Shown here piece by piece: positions 1 through 7,438 of a DNA stretch of 25,575 nt. The notes below the pieces were generated by a model. The model did no database searches and was not told where the DNA came from. It saw nothing but the letters and a program-made list of their open reading frames with translations. The position numbers and the translations under genes were made by a program. How positions within the stretch are numbered: position 1 is the first letter of the stretch; each line of letters opens with the position of its first letter. Source of the DNA: Vulcanimicrobiota bacterium (GTDB lineage Bacteria > Vulcanimicrobiota > Vulcanimicrobiia > Vulcanimicrobiales > Vulcanimicrobiaceae); assembly GCA_019245275.1 (NCBI GenBank), contig JAFARW010000013.1:1-25575 (forward strand), in the 5' to 3' direction.

Positions 1-95
1 ACGATATTATCGATCCGCAGAACTCCCAGCCGCGCACCGATATCGTCTATCCGGTTTTGCTCTCGTTGATCATGCAAACGCCGGCCGCTGGGTAA
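1..95 (+). CDS. C-terminal end of an unidentified protein (partial)
   Basis: An open frame enters from the left edge (first full codon at base 3) and ends at TAA 93-95. It encodes about 30 residues ending SLIMQTPAAG. The codon choice resembles the neighbours and the stop lies 9 bases before the next ATG, so this is probably the 3' end of a gene co-transcribed with the PstS-like gene. I do not recognise the family from this fragment. Confidence 0.55.
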   Translation, partial: DIIDPQNSQPRTDIVYPVLLSLIMQTPAAG

Positions 96-104
96 GAGAG
101 CGTC

Positions 105-941
105 ATGCGCAATCCGATCGTCTTCTCGCTGGTTCTATTTGTGGCTACCGCCTGCACGAATAATTCCGGTCAAGCACCACAGAATTCGGGTCGAAGCGGC
201 AACATAACGGTCGCGGGTTCCACTGCACTCTTGCCGCTCGTCAAGCAAGCCGCGCAAGATTATCAGGCTGCTCACGCTGCGATCCGCATCAGTGTTGCGG
301 GAGGCGGCTCGCGAGTCGGCCTCACCCAGGCTGAGCAAAAAGGCGTCGACATCGGCGATTCCGACATCCCGCCCGGCGCGACGCAGCAAGATTTGATCGA
401 TCACAAAGTCGCCGTCGTGATCTTTGCGGTGATCGTGAATCCGAGCACCGGTGTCACGGCGCTCTCCAAGAGCCAGATTGCGGATATCTTCAGCGGCAAG
501 GTCGCGAATTGGAAGCAAGTCGGCGGTGCAGATCATCCGATCACGCTCGTCAATCGGCCTAAGAGCTCGGGGACGCGCGCCGTTTTCGTCGCGACACTGA
601 TGGGAGGCCATCAACCGAGCGCATCGGCGCTGACGCAAGACTCATCGGGAACCGTCGTCACGACGGTCGCGCAGACGCCGGGCGCGACATCTTACGTTTC
701 GACCGGCTACCTCAAGAACGCGCGCGTGACGCCGCTCAAGATCGACGGGGTGTCACCGGACGCGGCGACGGTCAAAAGTGGCCGTTATGCATTCTGGGCG
801 TACGAGCATATGGTCACCGCGGGCACGCCGCCCAAGCCCGTCGCCGACTTTATCGCCTTCGTCGCAAAAGATCGCGCGTTGCTGCATCGCGTCGGCTTCC
901 TTGCGACCGACGAAGTGAGAGCGAGCGGCCAGACTCCGTAA
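105..941 (+). CDS. PstS-like phosphate-binding lipoprotein (ABC transporter substrate-binding protein)
   Basis: This 278-residue protein looks like the periplasmic phosphate-binding component of a Pst-type ABC importer. Residues 1-17 form a lipoprotein signal with Cys17 in VATAC; the -3 position is Ala, so the lipobox is imperfect. The family signatures follow: AGST (37-40), a GGGS loop (66-69), DIGDSDI (82-88), an IADIFSGKVANW segment, and the anion-binding NRPKSSGTRAVF loop. Families of this kind bind orthophosphate with the two Ser/Gly-Thr loops. No pstC, pstA or pstB follows; the next gene is convergent, so any permease must lie upstream or elsewhere. It could also be a PstS-like signalling or scavenging protein. 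The ATG at 105 is the only start placed before the signal peptide; the purine-rich GAGAG ahead of it is a weak ribosome-binding site. Confidence 0.85.
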   Translation: MRNPIVFSLVLFVATACTNNSGQAPQNSGRSGNITVAGSTALLPLVKQAAQDYQAAHAAIRISVAGGGSRVGLTQAEQKGVDIGDSDIPPGATQQDLIDHKVAVVIFAVIVNPSTGVTALSKSQIADIFSGKVANWKQVGGADHPITLVNRPKSSGTRAVFVATLMGGHQPSASALTQDSSGTVVTTVAQTPGATSYVSTGYLKNARVTPLKIDGVSPDAATVKSGRYAFWAYEHMVTAGTPPKPVADFIAFVAKDRALLHRVGFLATDEVRASGQTP

Positions 942-3900
942 CTAGCGCGTGCCGGGAAGCGTAAGCGCGGGCCGCGTCTTGACGTCCGGCTTCGTAACTT
1001 TCGCACGCTTTGCGAGATCGAGGACAATCTGGATCGCACGCTCGATTTGCGGATCGTTACCATCCCGGTAATCATGCGGCGCGATGTCGATGTCATAGTC
1101 CGGATCCGTCCCGTGGTTCTCGACGCCCCAACCGACGTCGTAAAACCAGAATGACGCTTCAGGCTGGGTCGTAATCGTGCCGTCGACGAGCCTGTGGTAG
1201 GGATTGATGCCGATTACGCCACCCCAGGTGCGTTTGCCGACCAGCGGCCCGATGCCGTAGAGCTTGAAGCAATGGCTGAAGATATCGCCATCGGATCCGG
1301 CAAATTGATTCGTCAGTGCGACAACCGGCCCGGCGATCGATTCCGGCGGATACGGCTGCACCGGCGCATAGCGCAAGACGTCATAACCGACACGCTTGCG
1401 CAATAACTTTCCGAGCAGCAGTGGAGAGACGTGCCCGCCTCGGTTGTAGCGGACGTCAACGATCAATCCCTCACGATCGAATTCGGACAGAAAGCCCCGG
1501 TGGAACTCCGAGAAGCCCCACGGCCCCATGTCGGGGATATGAATGTAGCCGATTTTGTCATTCGTGCATTCGTGAACGTCGCGGCGATTCGCATCGACCC
1601 ATGCGCGGTAGCGCAGGCGCCGCTCGTCGGCTAACGTCTTCACCGCGAAACGCTGTTCCTCGGCCTTCCCGTTCTTGAATGCGACGACCGCTTCGCGGTC
1701 GGCGAGATTCACGAGCGCTTGGTCGGGGCTGACGTCGCGGCTCAAACGCTTGCCGTTGATTGCAACGAGCACATCGCCCTCGGCGATGTTGACGCCCGGT
1801 TCGGCCAGCGGCGAATCGATTTGGCGATTCCAGGAGTCGCCGCGCAGCAACCGCTCGACGCGGTAGCCTTCCGCGCGTTCGTCCCAGATCAAGTCCGCGC
1901 CGAGGAATCCCTGCGCGTAGTGCGGTGGCTCGCGCCAATCACCTCCGAATTCGTAAGCGTGTGACGTGCCGAGCTCACCTTGCATCTCCCAGAGCAAATC
2001 CGAGAGCTCGGCGCGCGTGCGAATGTACGGCAAGATCCGCTCGTAGCGTTCGAAGACGCGATTCCAATCGACGTCCGACATATCTTCAACCCAAAACTGT
2101 TCGCGTTGAAGCCGCCACGCCTCGCGGTACATCTGCGCCCACTCTTTGCGGGGCTCTACTTCAACCCCGACGCGTTCCAAGTCGATCCAGCCGCTTTTGC
2201 GACCGGGTTCAGGTGGCGCCTTCGGTTGCTCGTCGCCGTCTTCAGGGAGTTCGGCCAGCGCATCGATCGCGCGGAGCCGGTCACGCGAGCTGTAGAGCAA
2301 CGTGCGATGGTCGCGCGCGAGACGGATGTCGCCAACTTCGCGCGAAACCGGCGCGCACCGCATCTGCTCGAAGTCGTAAGCAAGCAACGTTCCTAACTCG
2401 GCTTCTTCGTCCCAGCTAAGGCCGACCGGTTCAATGCCCTTGACTTCGAACCGCGTGAAGAGCGCGCGTTTGCGTGCCGCAACGATCTCGCCGTATTGAC
2501 CTTCGTCGACGGGAAATCCAAGCACGCGTCCGGTGATGCCGTCAAAATCGATCTCGACGCGCGCCGGTTTCTTCGCCTTTTTATCGCTGTCGGCCGCATC
2601 GGGATGCCCATCGTGATCGCGATGGATCGGACGCGGCTTCGGAACGAACGGCGATGGCACGTCCTTACGTAGCGTGATGACATATGGACGAGCGGCTTGT
2701 GGGAAACTCAGATCAAACTGCAATGCGTCATAGACCGGGTTGAAGTCGCGCGTCGAGATGAAGAAGAGATAGTTACCCTCGGGATCCCAAGTTGGCGAGA
2801 AATCGGTGCGCATCGCGGATGTTGCGTCGTGAACTGCTCCGGACTTGATCTTTGCAATGCGGATGATCGAAGTATCGATCTTCGGCCACCAGCAGTACGC
2901 GAGATACCGTCCATCGGGAGAGAAAACGATGTCGGTCATGCGATTCGCCGGGCTCTTATCGATCGCGCGAACGGCGCCGCTCTTCCCATCGATCAAAAGA
3001 AGCTCTTGACGGTGGTTACATACGGCGATGGTTTCGTCGGTGGGCGAACATGCAAGGTCGGTGACGCGGCCGATGTCGCCTTCGGTCAATAATCGCGGCT
3101 TCTCGTTCCCATCCGCCGCGTGCAACTCGAGCTGTTCGGCGCCGTTGCGATCGGTTACGCAAACGATGTGCTTACCGTCGGCGGTCCACTCCGTTAAGCG
3201 GTAGCGCGCGCTGCTACCGGTGCCGTGGTGTAAGACCGCGTCTTCCCAATACGGCATCGTGAACGGTTGACCGCGGGAGATCAGTGCGAGGCCGGTGCCG
3301 TCCGGTTGCGGCGCAAAGTGTTCGAACTCTTCGGCGGCGTGCACGAAGCGGCGAACGGTTTCGCGCGCCGGTGAAGGCGCTGCAATTTCGAGCGTCGTCA
3401 CTTTGTCCGAAGCGACATCGAGCACTTTGATATCACCGCCGGCGGAGTAAACGATCCGTTTGCCGTCCGTCGAGGGATAACGCGCATAGTACTCGCGTTC
3501 GTTCGTGTGACGGCGTACGTCCGCGCCTTTTAAATCACATGAGAAAATGTTTGCGGTGCCTTCCCGATCGTCGAGGAAGTAGATCCGCTGTCCGATCCAC
3601 ATCGGCCAAACCGGATTTCCGCCGGTCGAAAGCAACCGCACAAACTGGCCTTTGCCGGTGCTATCGATCCAGAGCTCGCCCGCGGTGCCGCCCCGATACC
3701 GTTTCCAGCGCGCGCAATCGTCGGCGTTTCGCCCGATCACGAGTGCGCCTTTCGGGCCAAGCGAAAGCGATTTCATGTGCCCGAGACGCAGCGGCTTCAG
3801 CGGCTCTTCGCGTCCGATCGTGTAGCCGGCAGTTTCGCGTTCGTACCACGCCTTGACGTTGCTGACGAAGTAAATGCGCGCGCCGTCCGCGCTCCATGTG

Positions 3901-4175
3901 GAGATCGCGGCCATCGAGCCGCCCAAGAACGTCAGCCGCTGAGCGGGGCCGCCGTCGGCGGCCATCACGTAGAGCTCGGGATTGCCTTCGTCGTTCGCGA
4001 TGTAGGCGATCCAGTGGCCGTCAGGCGAGAGCCGCGGGGTGCTGCATTGTCCCGAACTGACGGACAGTCGGACGGCCGTGCCGCCAATTGACGGCACAGA
4101 CCAAAGATCATCCTCGCAGACAAAGACGACCCGATCGCCGCTGATCGTTGGATACCGGTAGTAGCCATGCTTCAT
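942..4175 (-). CDS. tri: Tricorn protease homologue (S41 family)
   Basis: This 1077-residue protein matches the full length of tricorn proteases, which degrade peptides released by the proteasome or other ATP-dependent proteases in the cytosol. Residues 1 to about 300 and 300 to about 660 carry beta-propeller repeats such as SPDGHWIAYI and SPDGRYLAYC. They are followed by a helical C1 domain, a PDZ domain (about 755-850) and the C2 catalytic domain (860-1050). The tetrad known from Thermoplasma tricorn is visible: Ser738-His739 in GTSHA, nucleophile Ser961 in FAGSDGD and Glu1019 in GVENHGTDPD; Asp966-equivalent acidic residues around SDGD fit basic P1 specificity. There is no signal peptide, so it is cytoplasmic. 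The start (ATG 4173-4175) faces the uppS-like gene across a 77-bp divergent region. Its TAG stop abuts the stop of the PstS-like gene with no gap. Confidence 0.93.
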   Translation of the reverse strand: MKHGYYRYPTISGDRVVFVCEDDLWSVPSIGGTAVRLSVSSGQCSTPRLSPDGHWIAYIANDEGNPELYVMAADGGPAQRLTFLGGSMAAISTWSADGARIYFVSNVKAWYERETAGYTIGREEPLKPLRLGHMKSLSLGPKGALVIGRNADDCARWKRYRGGTAGELWIDSTGKGQFVRLLSTGGNPVWPMWIGQRIYFLDDREGTANIFSCDLKGADVRRHTNEREYYARYPSTDGKRIVYSAGGDIKVLDVASDKVTTLEIAAPSPARETVRRFVHAAEEFEHFAPQPDGTGLALISRGQPFTMPYWEDAVLHHGTGSSARYRLTEWTADGKHIVCVTDRNGAEQLELHAADGNEKPRLLTEGDIGRVTDLACSPTDETIAVCNHRQELLLIDGKSGAVRAIDKSPANRMTDIVFSPDGRYLAYCWWPKIDTSIIRIAKIKSGAVHDATSAMRTDFSPTWDPEGNYLFFISTRDFNPVYDALQFDLSFPQAARPYVITLRKDVPSPFVPKPRPIHRDHDGHPDAADSDKKAKKPARVEIDFDGITGRVLGFPVDEGQYGEIVAARKRALFTRFEVKGIEPVGLSWDEEAELGTLLAYDFEQMRCAPVSREVGDIRLARDHRTLLYSSRDRLRAIDALAELPEDGDEQPKAPPEPGRKSGWIDLERVGVEVEPRKEWAQMYREAWRLQREQFWVEDMSDVDWNRVFERYERILPYIRTRAELSDLLWEMQGELGTSHAYEFGGDWREPPHYAQGFLGADLIWDERAEGYRVERLLRGDSWNRQIDSPLAEPGVNIAEGDVLVAINGKRLSRDVSPDQALVNLADREAVVAFKNGKAEEQRFAVKTLADERRLRYRAWVDANRRDVHECTNDKIGYIHIPDMGPWGFSEFHRGFLSEFDREGLIVDVRYNRGGHVSPLLLGKLLRKRVGYDVLRYAPVQPYPPESIAGPVVALTNQFAGSDGDIFSHCFKLYGIGPLVGKRTWGGVIGINPYHRLVDGTITTQPEASFWFYDVGWGVENHGTDPDYDIDIAPHDYRDGNDPQIERAIQIVLDLAKRAKVTKPDVKTRPALTLPGTR

Positions 4176-4216
4176 GAGGGCCGTAGGGTTAGCGGTCGAG
4201 GACGGCCGTCCCGCCC

Positions 4217-4245
4217 TTGCGAGCCGCTTAACTTTGTGCTACAAA
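4217..4245 (+). promoter_or_regulatory. Putative sigma70-type promoter of the uppS-like gene
   Basis: TTGCGA (4217-4222) and TACAAA (4240-4245) are separated by exactly 17 bp and each match 4 of 6 consensus bases. Transcription would then begin around 4252-4253, at the ATG itself, predicting a leaderless mRNA. This agrees with the missing Shine-Dalgarno. It is an inference from spacing and position only. Confidence 0.4.
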
Positions 4246-4252
4246 GTTAAGC
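4226..4252. promoter_or_regulatory. Perfect 12-bp inverted repeat (probable repressor operator)
   Basis: The left arm GCTTAACTTTGT (4226-4237) and right arm ACAAAGTTAAGC (4241-4252) are exact reverse complements separated by GCT. The right arm ends on the base before the uppS ATG and the repeat covers the putative -10 and most of the spacer. It is AT-rich in a GC-rich region and has no following T-tract, so it looks like a dimeric regulator site and not a terminator. I cannot assign the regulator family. Confidence 0.65.
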
Positions 4253-4972
4253 ATGGCTCTCCGCGGTGCCCCCGTAATTGCCGCTCCGAGGCACGTCGCC
4301 ATCATCATGGACGGCAATCGGCGCTGGTCGCACCGGCACCGGGTCGGGCTTCCCGAGGGGTATCGTCGGGGCGTCGATGCGTTGCGCAATGCGGTCGCCG
4401 CGGCGATCGATCATGGCGTCGACGTGCTCACGGTTTATGGTTTCTCGACCGAAAATTGGCGTCGCGACGTATCTGAAGTTTCCTTATTGATGAGCGTATG
4501 TGCCGCAGCGGCGCAATCGGAGCTCTTCACGCTCGTTCGCGAATCGGTTCGCGTGCGCGTGGTGGGCGATATCGCGCCGTTTCCTCGCGCGACGCGCGCA
4601 GCGTTGTTCCAGCTTGTAGACGCGACCGCGCAAAACTCGCGGCTTACTTTGCAGCTCGCGCTGAACTACAGTGGGCGCGCGGAGATCTTACATGCGGTTC
4701 GATCGATCGTTGCGGATGCGGCGAGCGGTCAACTGCGCAGCGATGATATCGATGAGCGGTTTTTGCGTGCGCGGATGTATGCACCGGATTGCCCCGACCC
4801 GGACCTCTTGATCCGCACAGGCGGCGATTTGCGCGTTTCGAATTTCTTACTCTACCAACTCGCGTACACCGAGATCGTTGCGACGCCGGTGCTGTGGCCG
4901 GATTTTGATGCGACGCACTTTGCTGCAGCGATCTCAGATTTCGAGCAGCGCCGCCGCCGTTTCGGCGCTTAA
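4253..4972 (+). CDS. uppS: cis-prenyltransferase, UppS-like (undecaprenyl or shorter polyprenyl diphosphate synthase)
   Basis: This 239-residue protein belongs to the Z-prenyltransferase family, which adds isopentenyl diphosphate in cis to an allylic primer to make the lipid carrier for wall synthesis. The signature HVAIIMDGNRRW (14-25) holds the catalytic Asp20. YGFSTENW (62-69), ALNYSGRAEI (136-145) and DLLIRTGGDLRVSNF (184-198) follow, and Glu207 in AYTEI is the second Mg ligand. Two family positions deviate: the usual GHxxG His is Tyr37 (GYRRG), as I recall for short-chain actinobacterial homologues such as Rv1086, and the Glu of RTGGE is Asp192. Chain length is therefore uncertain. Start ATG 4253 touches the inverted repeat. 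Its TAA overlaps the stop of the opposing GH125 gene. Confidence 0.9.
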   Translation: MALRGAPVIAAPRHVAIIMDGNRRWSHRHRVGLPEGYRRGVDALRNAVAAAIDHGVDVLTVYGFSTENWRRDVSEVSLLMSVCAAAAQSELFTLVRESVRVRVVGDIAPFPRATRAALFQLVDATAQNSRLTLQLALNYSGRAEILHAVRSIVADAASGQLRSDDIDERFLRARMYAPDCPDPDLLIRTGGDLRVSNFLLYQLAYTEIVATPVLWPDFDATHFAAAISDFEQRRRRFGA

Positions 4973-6390
4973 CCCAGTTGGTGCAGCAATGTGCCAAGCA
5001 CTTCGATCAAGCGCAGCGCATCTTCGAGCTGCACTTCAGGCGTCGTTAAGCGCGGTGTAAGCGAGGGCGGTTCGAGATCGAGGAACGGCGGAGCCGGTCC
5101 GAACGTCGTATCGTCGAAGTCGGCGACGCTGCGAAAGATCAGCTCCGCATAGAGCGCATTTGCCCAACCGAACTCGGCGCGCGTGAATTTCCAGTAGGCG
5201 TTCGGATAGAAACTTTCGTGAATGAGTCCGTCCTCGCTATCCGTCTCAGCGAGGATCGTCACGCTCTCTGATGTCTCAGGCCATTTTTGCGCAGTGAGCG
5301 CGCGCGTGACGATGCCGAGCGGCCAGACCCAACCCGCAGGTGTGTGCTCGCTGCCCAATCCGCTTGCATACCGTCCGGTGTGGTAGTACGGATCCGCCGG
5401 CGATAAGACGAAGCCGCGCGTTCGCTGGTAAGTCGGGTCGAGGTTGTTGCTATAGCCGTAGTACGGGATCGAAAGCAAGTTCGGCAGATTTGCGTCATCG
5501 ATCAAAAGTCGACGACCTTCGCCGTTCGTCTCGTACACGTACATCCAACCGTGGCGAAAATCGTAATACCGGCCGAAGGCGCGTATGCCGGCGTCAACTT
5601 GATCGGTGATGCCCTGCGCGTCAACGGCCAATCCCAGATCGCCATACCCTTGCATCGCCAAAGCCACCAGCGCGCGTAAAGCAACTGTTGCAAACATCTC
5701 TTGCGGAATGTTGAAGCGGTACGCGACGGCGTCATCCGACGGTCGAAATGCGCACCAGATCATTCCGGTCCCGCCCGCATAATTGAACTCGGTCGGAACG
5801 TGGACCGGATAGGAGTAGTGCGAGCAGCGCTGGTGATCTTGTTCGCAGCTGTACGTTTGGACGATCTTCCGTAAAGCGTCGTGCACGCTTCGCGTGAAGA
5901 TCGTGTGGTCGCCGGTTTCCGACCAATACACCCAAGTCATCAGCACAAAGAACGAGAGCGAATCGACCTCCCACTTGTTCTCCCAAACACCGTAAGTTGG
6001 AAGAAACGCGTTTGCGTATGGATCGACGAGAATGTTGCGTGCATCGCGCTCAATGACCCCGGCAAAGCGCGTGCGCAACTTTGGATAAATCGGCTGAAAA
6101 CGGACGTACGGAATCGTTTGAGCTGAGGAATCACGCAGCCACATCGCCGGTATATCGCCCGTTTGCACGTACGTCGTTCCATCGGGCTCGGCTCGAAAAT
6201 CGTTGAAGATCGTATGAAATAAGGAGCTCGTCGTGATCGCTTCCGCGCGCCCACCCGTCAACGGGACGCGCAAGAAGCGTGGCGCTTGAAATTGCGGCGC
6301 AAGCGACATTCGATGCGTGGCCCTTGCCGGTTGTGCGATCGTCGCAAAGACGATGACCGCCAGCGTGCCCGCGACTGCGCGATGCCACAT
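4969..6390 (-). CDS. Secreted GH125 exo-alpha-1,6-mannosidase
   Basis: The protein fits glycoside hydrolase family 125 (formerly DUF1237, metal-independent inverting alpha-mannosidases). Recognisable blocks are GDIPAMWLRDSSAQ (78-91), WENKWEVDSLSFF (136-148), FRPSDDAVAY (215-224) and LIHESFYPN (389-397). Asp219/220 and Glu392 lie where the catalytic acid and base sit in characterised members. I chose ATG 6388-6390 because it gives a clean Sec signal peptide (MWHRAVAGTL start, cleavage after ARA near residue 24) and a normal length of 473 residues. The open frame continues upstream to 6531 but that part is low-complexity and would overlap meaB. No Shine-Dalgarno is seen. The stop overlaps the uppS stop within TTAA at 4969-4972. 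It probably trims alpha-mannosides outside the cytoplasm. Confidence 0.88.
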   Translation of the reverse strand: MWHRAVAGTLAVIVFATIAQPARATHRMSLAPQFQAPRFLRVPLTGGRAEAITTSSLFHTIFNDFRAEPDGTTYVQTGDIPAMWLRDSSAQTIPYVRFQPIYPKLRTRFAGVIERDARNILVDPYANAFLPTYGVWENKWEVDSLSFFVLMTWVYWSETGDHTIFTRSVHDALRKIVQTYSCEQDHQRCSHYSYPVHVPTEFNYAGGTGMIWCAFRPSDDAVAYRFNIPQEMFATVALRALVALAMQGYGDLGLAVDAQGITDQVDAGIRAFGRYYDFRHGWMYVYETNGEGRRLLIDDANLPNLLSIPYYGYSNNLDPTYQRTRGFVLSPADPYYHTGRYASGLGSEHTPAGWVWPLGIVTRALTAQKWPETSESVTILAETDSEDGLIHESFYPNAYWKFTRAEFGWANALYAELIFRSVADFDDTTFGPAPPFLDLEPPSLTPRLTTPEVQLEDALRLIEVLGTLLHQLG

Positions 6391-6435
6391 GGGCGGGGAG
6401 GTGCGCCGCCGCGGCGGCCGCAATCCTTGTAAGCC
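6391..6435. promoter_or_regulatory. Divergent intergenic region, GH125 / meaB, with GC palindrome
   Basis: This 45-bp gap separates the two divergent starts. It contains the 14-bp perfect palindrome GCCGCCGCGGCGGC at 6405-6418. No convincing -35/-10 pair or ribosome-binding site is visible on either strand. Confidence 0.4.
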
Positions 6436-7425
6436 TTGCCCGCCTCCTCGAATTCCACGTTGTTGAACGAGTTCAAAGCCCGCTCGATGCGCGCTTTGGC
6501 GCGCGCAATTTCGCAGGCCGAAGCCGGACACGGTGCCGAGTTGATCCGGCGCCTTTTCGACCGCACCGGCAACGCGATCACGATCGGACTCACAGGTCCG
6601 CCGGGTGTCGGAAAATCGACACTCAGCTCGGCGCTCGTTCGCGCGGCGCGTTCGCTCGGCAAACGTGTCGGCGTCGTTTCGGTCGACCCGAGCTCACCGT
6701 TTTCTCACGGCGCATTGCTCGGCGATCGTATCCGGTTGACAGAGCACTTCACCGATCGCGACGTCTTCATTCGGTCGATGGCGAGCCGCGGACATCTTGG
6801 CGGCTTAGCCGGCGCGACCGCTGATGCGGTTTTGCTAATGGATGCGTTCGGCATGGACGTCATCATTATCGAAACGGTCGGCGTAGGACAATCCGAGATC
6901 GAAATCGCTGAGCTGGCACAAACGACGATCGTTGCGCTGCAGCCGGGCAGCGGCGATTCGATTCAAGTTCTCAAAGCCGGAATTCTGGAAGTCGCCGACA
7001 TCTTTGTCATCAACAAGGCCGACCATCCGATGGCGAATCAGCTCAAGCGCGAGATCCGCTCGATGATGGCGATGCTTGAGTTCGGCGGCTGGGTCCCCGA
7101 GGTTGTCATGACGCAAGCCCTGCTCGGCGAGGGAATCGAAGAGCTGTGGAATGCGATCCAAAAGCACGTCGCGTACCTACGCGAAACAGGCGAAATGAAT
7201 GTGAAGCGCTCGCAAGCGTTCCGTCATCAAGTGCGTCAACTGGCACGGGGGCGACTCGAGCGCCGGCTCGAGGAAGAATTGAGTGCCGAGATGAGTGAGG
7301 ACATCGATCCGTACGAGGCGGCAGCGCGTGTGCTGCGCGTATTCGGGTTTGACGGCGGAGTTGCGGAAACTGAGCCCGAGCAGATTCGGCCGGCGCCGCA
7401 ACGCGCTACCGTGAAAGGTTTATAA
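6436..7425 (+). CDS. meaB: MeaB/ArgK-type GTPase, chaperone of methylmalonyl-CoA mutase
   Basis: MeaB-type G3E GTPases gate adenosylcobalamin loading and protect methylmalonyl-CoA mutase from inactivation. The protein (329 residues from TTG 6436) has Walker A GPPGVGKST (54-62), then SVDPSSPFSHGALLGDR, the RSMASRGHLGGLAG switch block, ETVGVGQSE and the NKAD guanine-binding motif. A stop codon three bases before the preceding codon limits the 5' end, so starts are TTG 6436, TTG 6460 or 6463, or ATG 6487; none has a good Shine-Dalgarno. The mutase subunits lie 2 kb downstream on the same strand, which supports the role. A peptidase gene with its own ribosome-binding site is interposed. The TAA is followed at once by that gene's AAGGAG. 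Confidence 0.93.
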   Translation: MPASSNSTLLNEFKARSMRALARAISQAEAGHGAELIRRLFDRTGNAITIGLTGPPGVGKSTLSSALVRAARSLGKRVGVVSVDPSSPFSHGALLGDRIRLTEHFTDRDVFIRSMASRGHLGGLAGATADAVLLMDAFGMDVIIIETVGVGQSEIEIAELAQTTIVALQPGSGDSIQVLKAGILEVADIFVINKADHPMANQLKREIRSMMAMLEFGGWVPEVVMTQALLGEGIEELWNAIQKHVAYLRETGEMNVKRSQAFRHQVRQLARGRLERRLEEELSAEMSEDIDPYEAAARVLRVFGFDGGVAETEPEQIRPAPQRATVKGL

Positions 7426-7429
7426 GGAG
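7424..7429 (+). promoter_or_regulatory. Strong ribosome-binding site of the S9 peptidase gene
   Basis: AAGGAG lies 9 nt before ATG 7439 and overlaps the meaB stop codon. It is one of the few clear Shine-Dalgarno sites in this window. Confidence 0.8.
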
Positions 7430-7438
7430 AAGGCTACT

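Larger units (their letters stand above)
4176..4252. promoter_or_regulatory. Divergent intergenic region, tricorn / uppS-like
   Basis: These 77 bp hold the promoters of both neighbouring genes. The right end carries the perfect inverted repeat and a promoter-like pair listed separately. The middle contains a 12-bp self-complementary block GGACGGCCGTCC at 4200-4211. No Shine-Dalgarno is visible in front of either start. Confidence 0.6.

Noticed and set aside
2697..3092. Open frames antisense to the tricorn gene
   Set aside because: High GC leaves many open antisense frames; none shows a ribosome-binding site or recognisable domain.
4226..4252. Intrinsic terminator reading of the inverted repeat
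   Set aside because: The stem is AT-rich, no T-tract follows, and it lies before a gene start between divergent genes, where no transcript ends.
6391..6531. Upstream extension of the GH125 open frame to 6531
   Set aside because: The added residues are Arg/Gly-rich, overlap the start of meaB, and would bury the clean signal peptide that begins at 6390.
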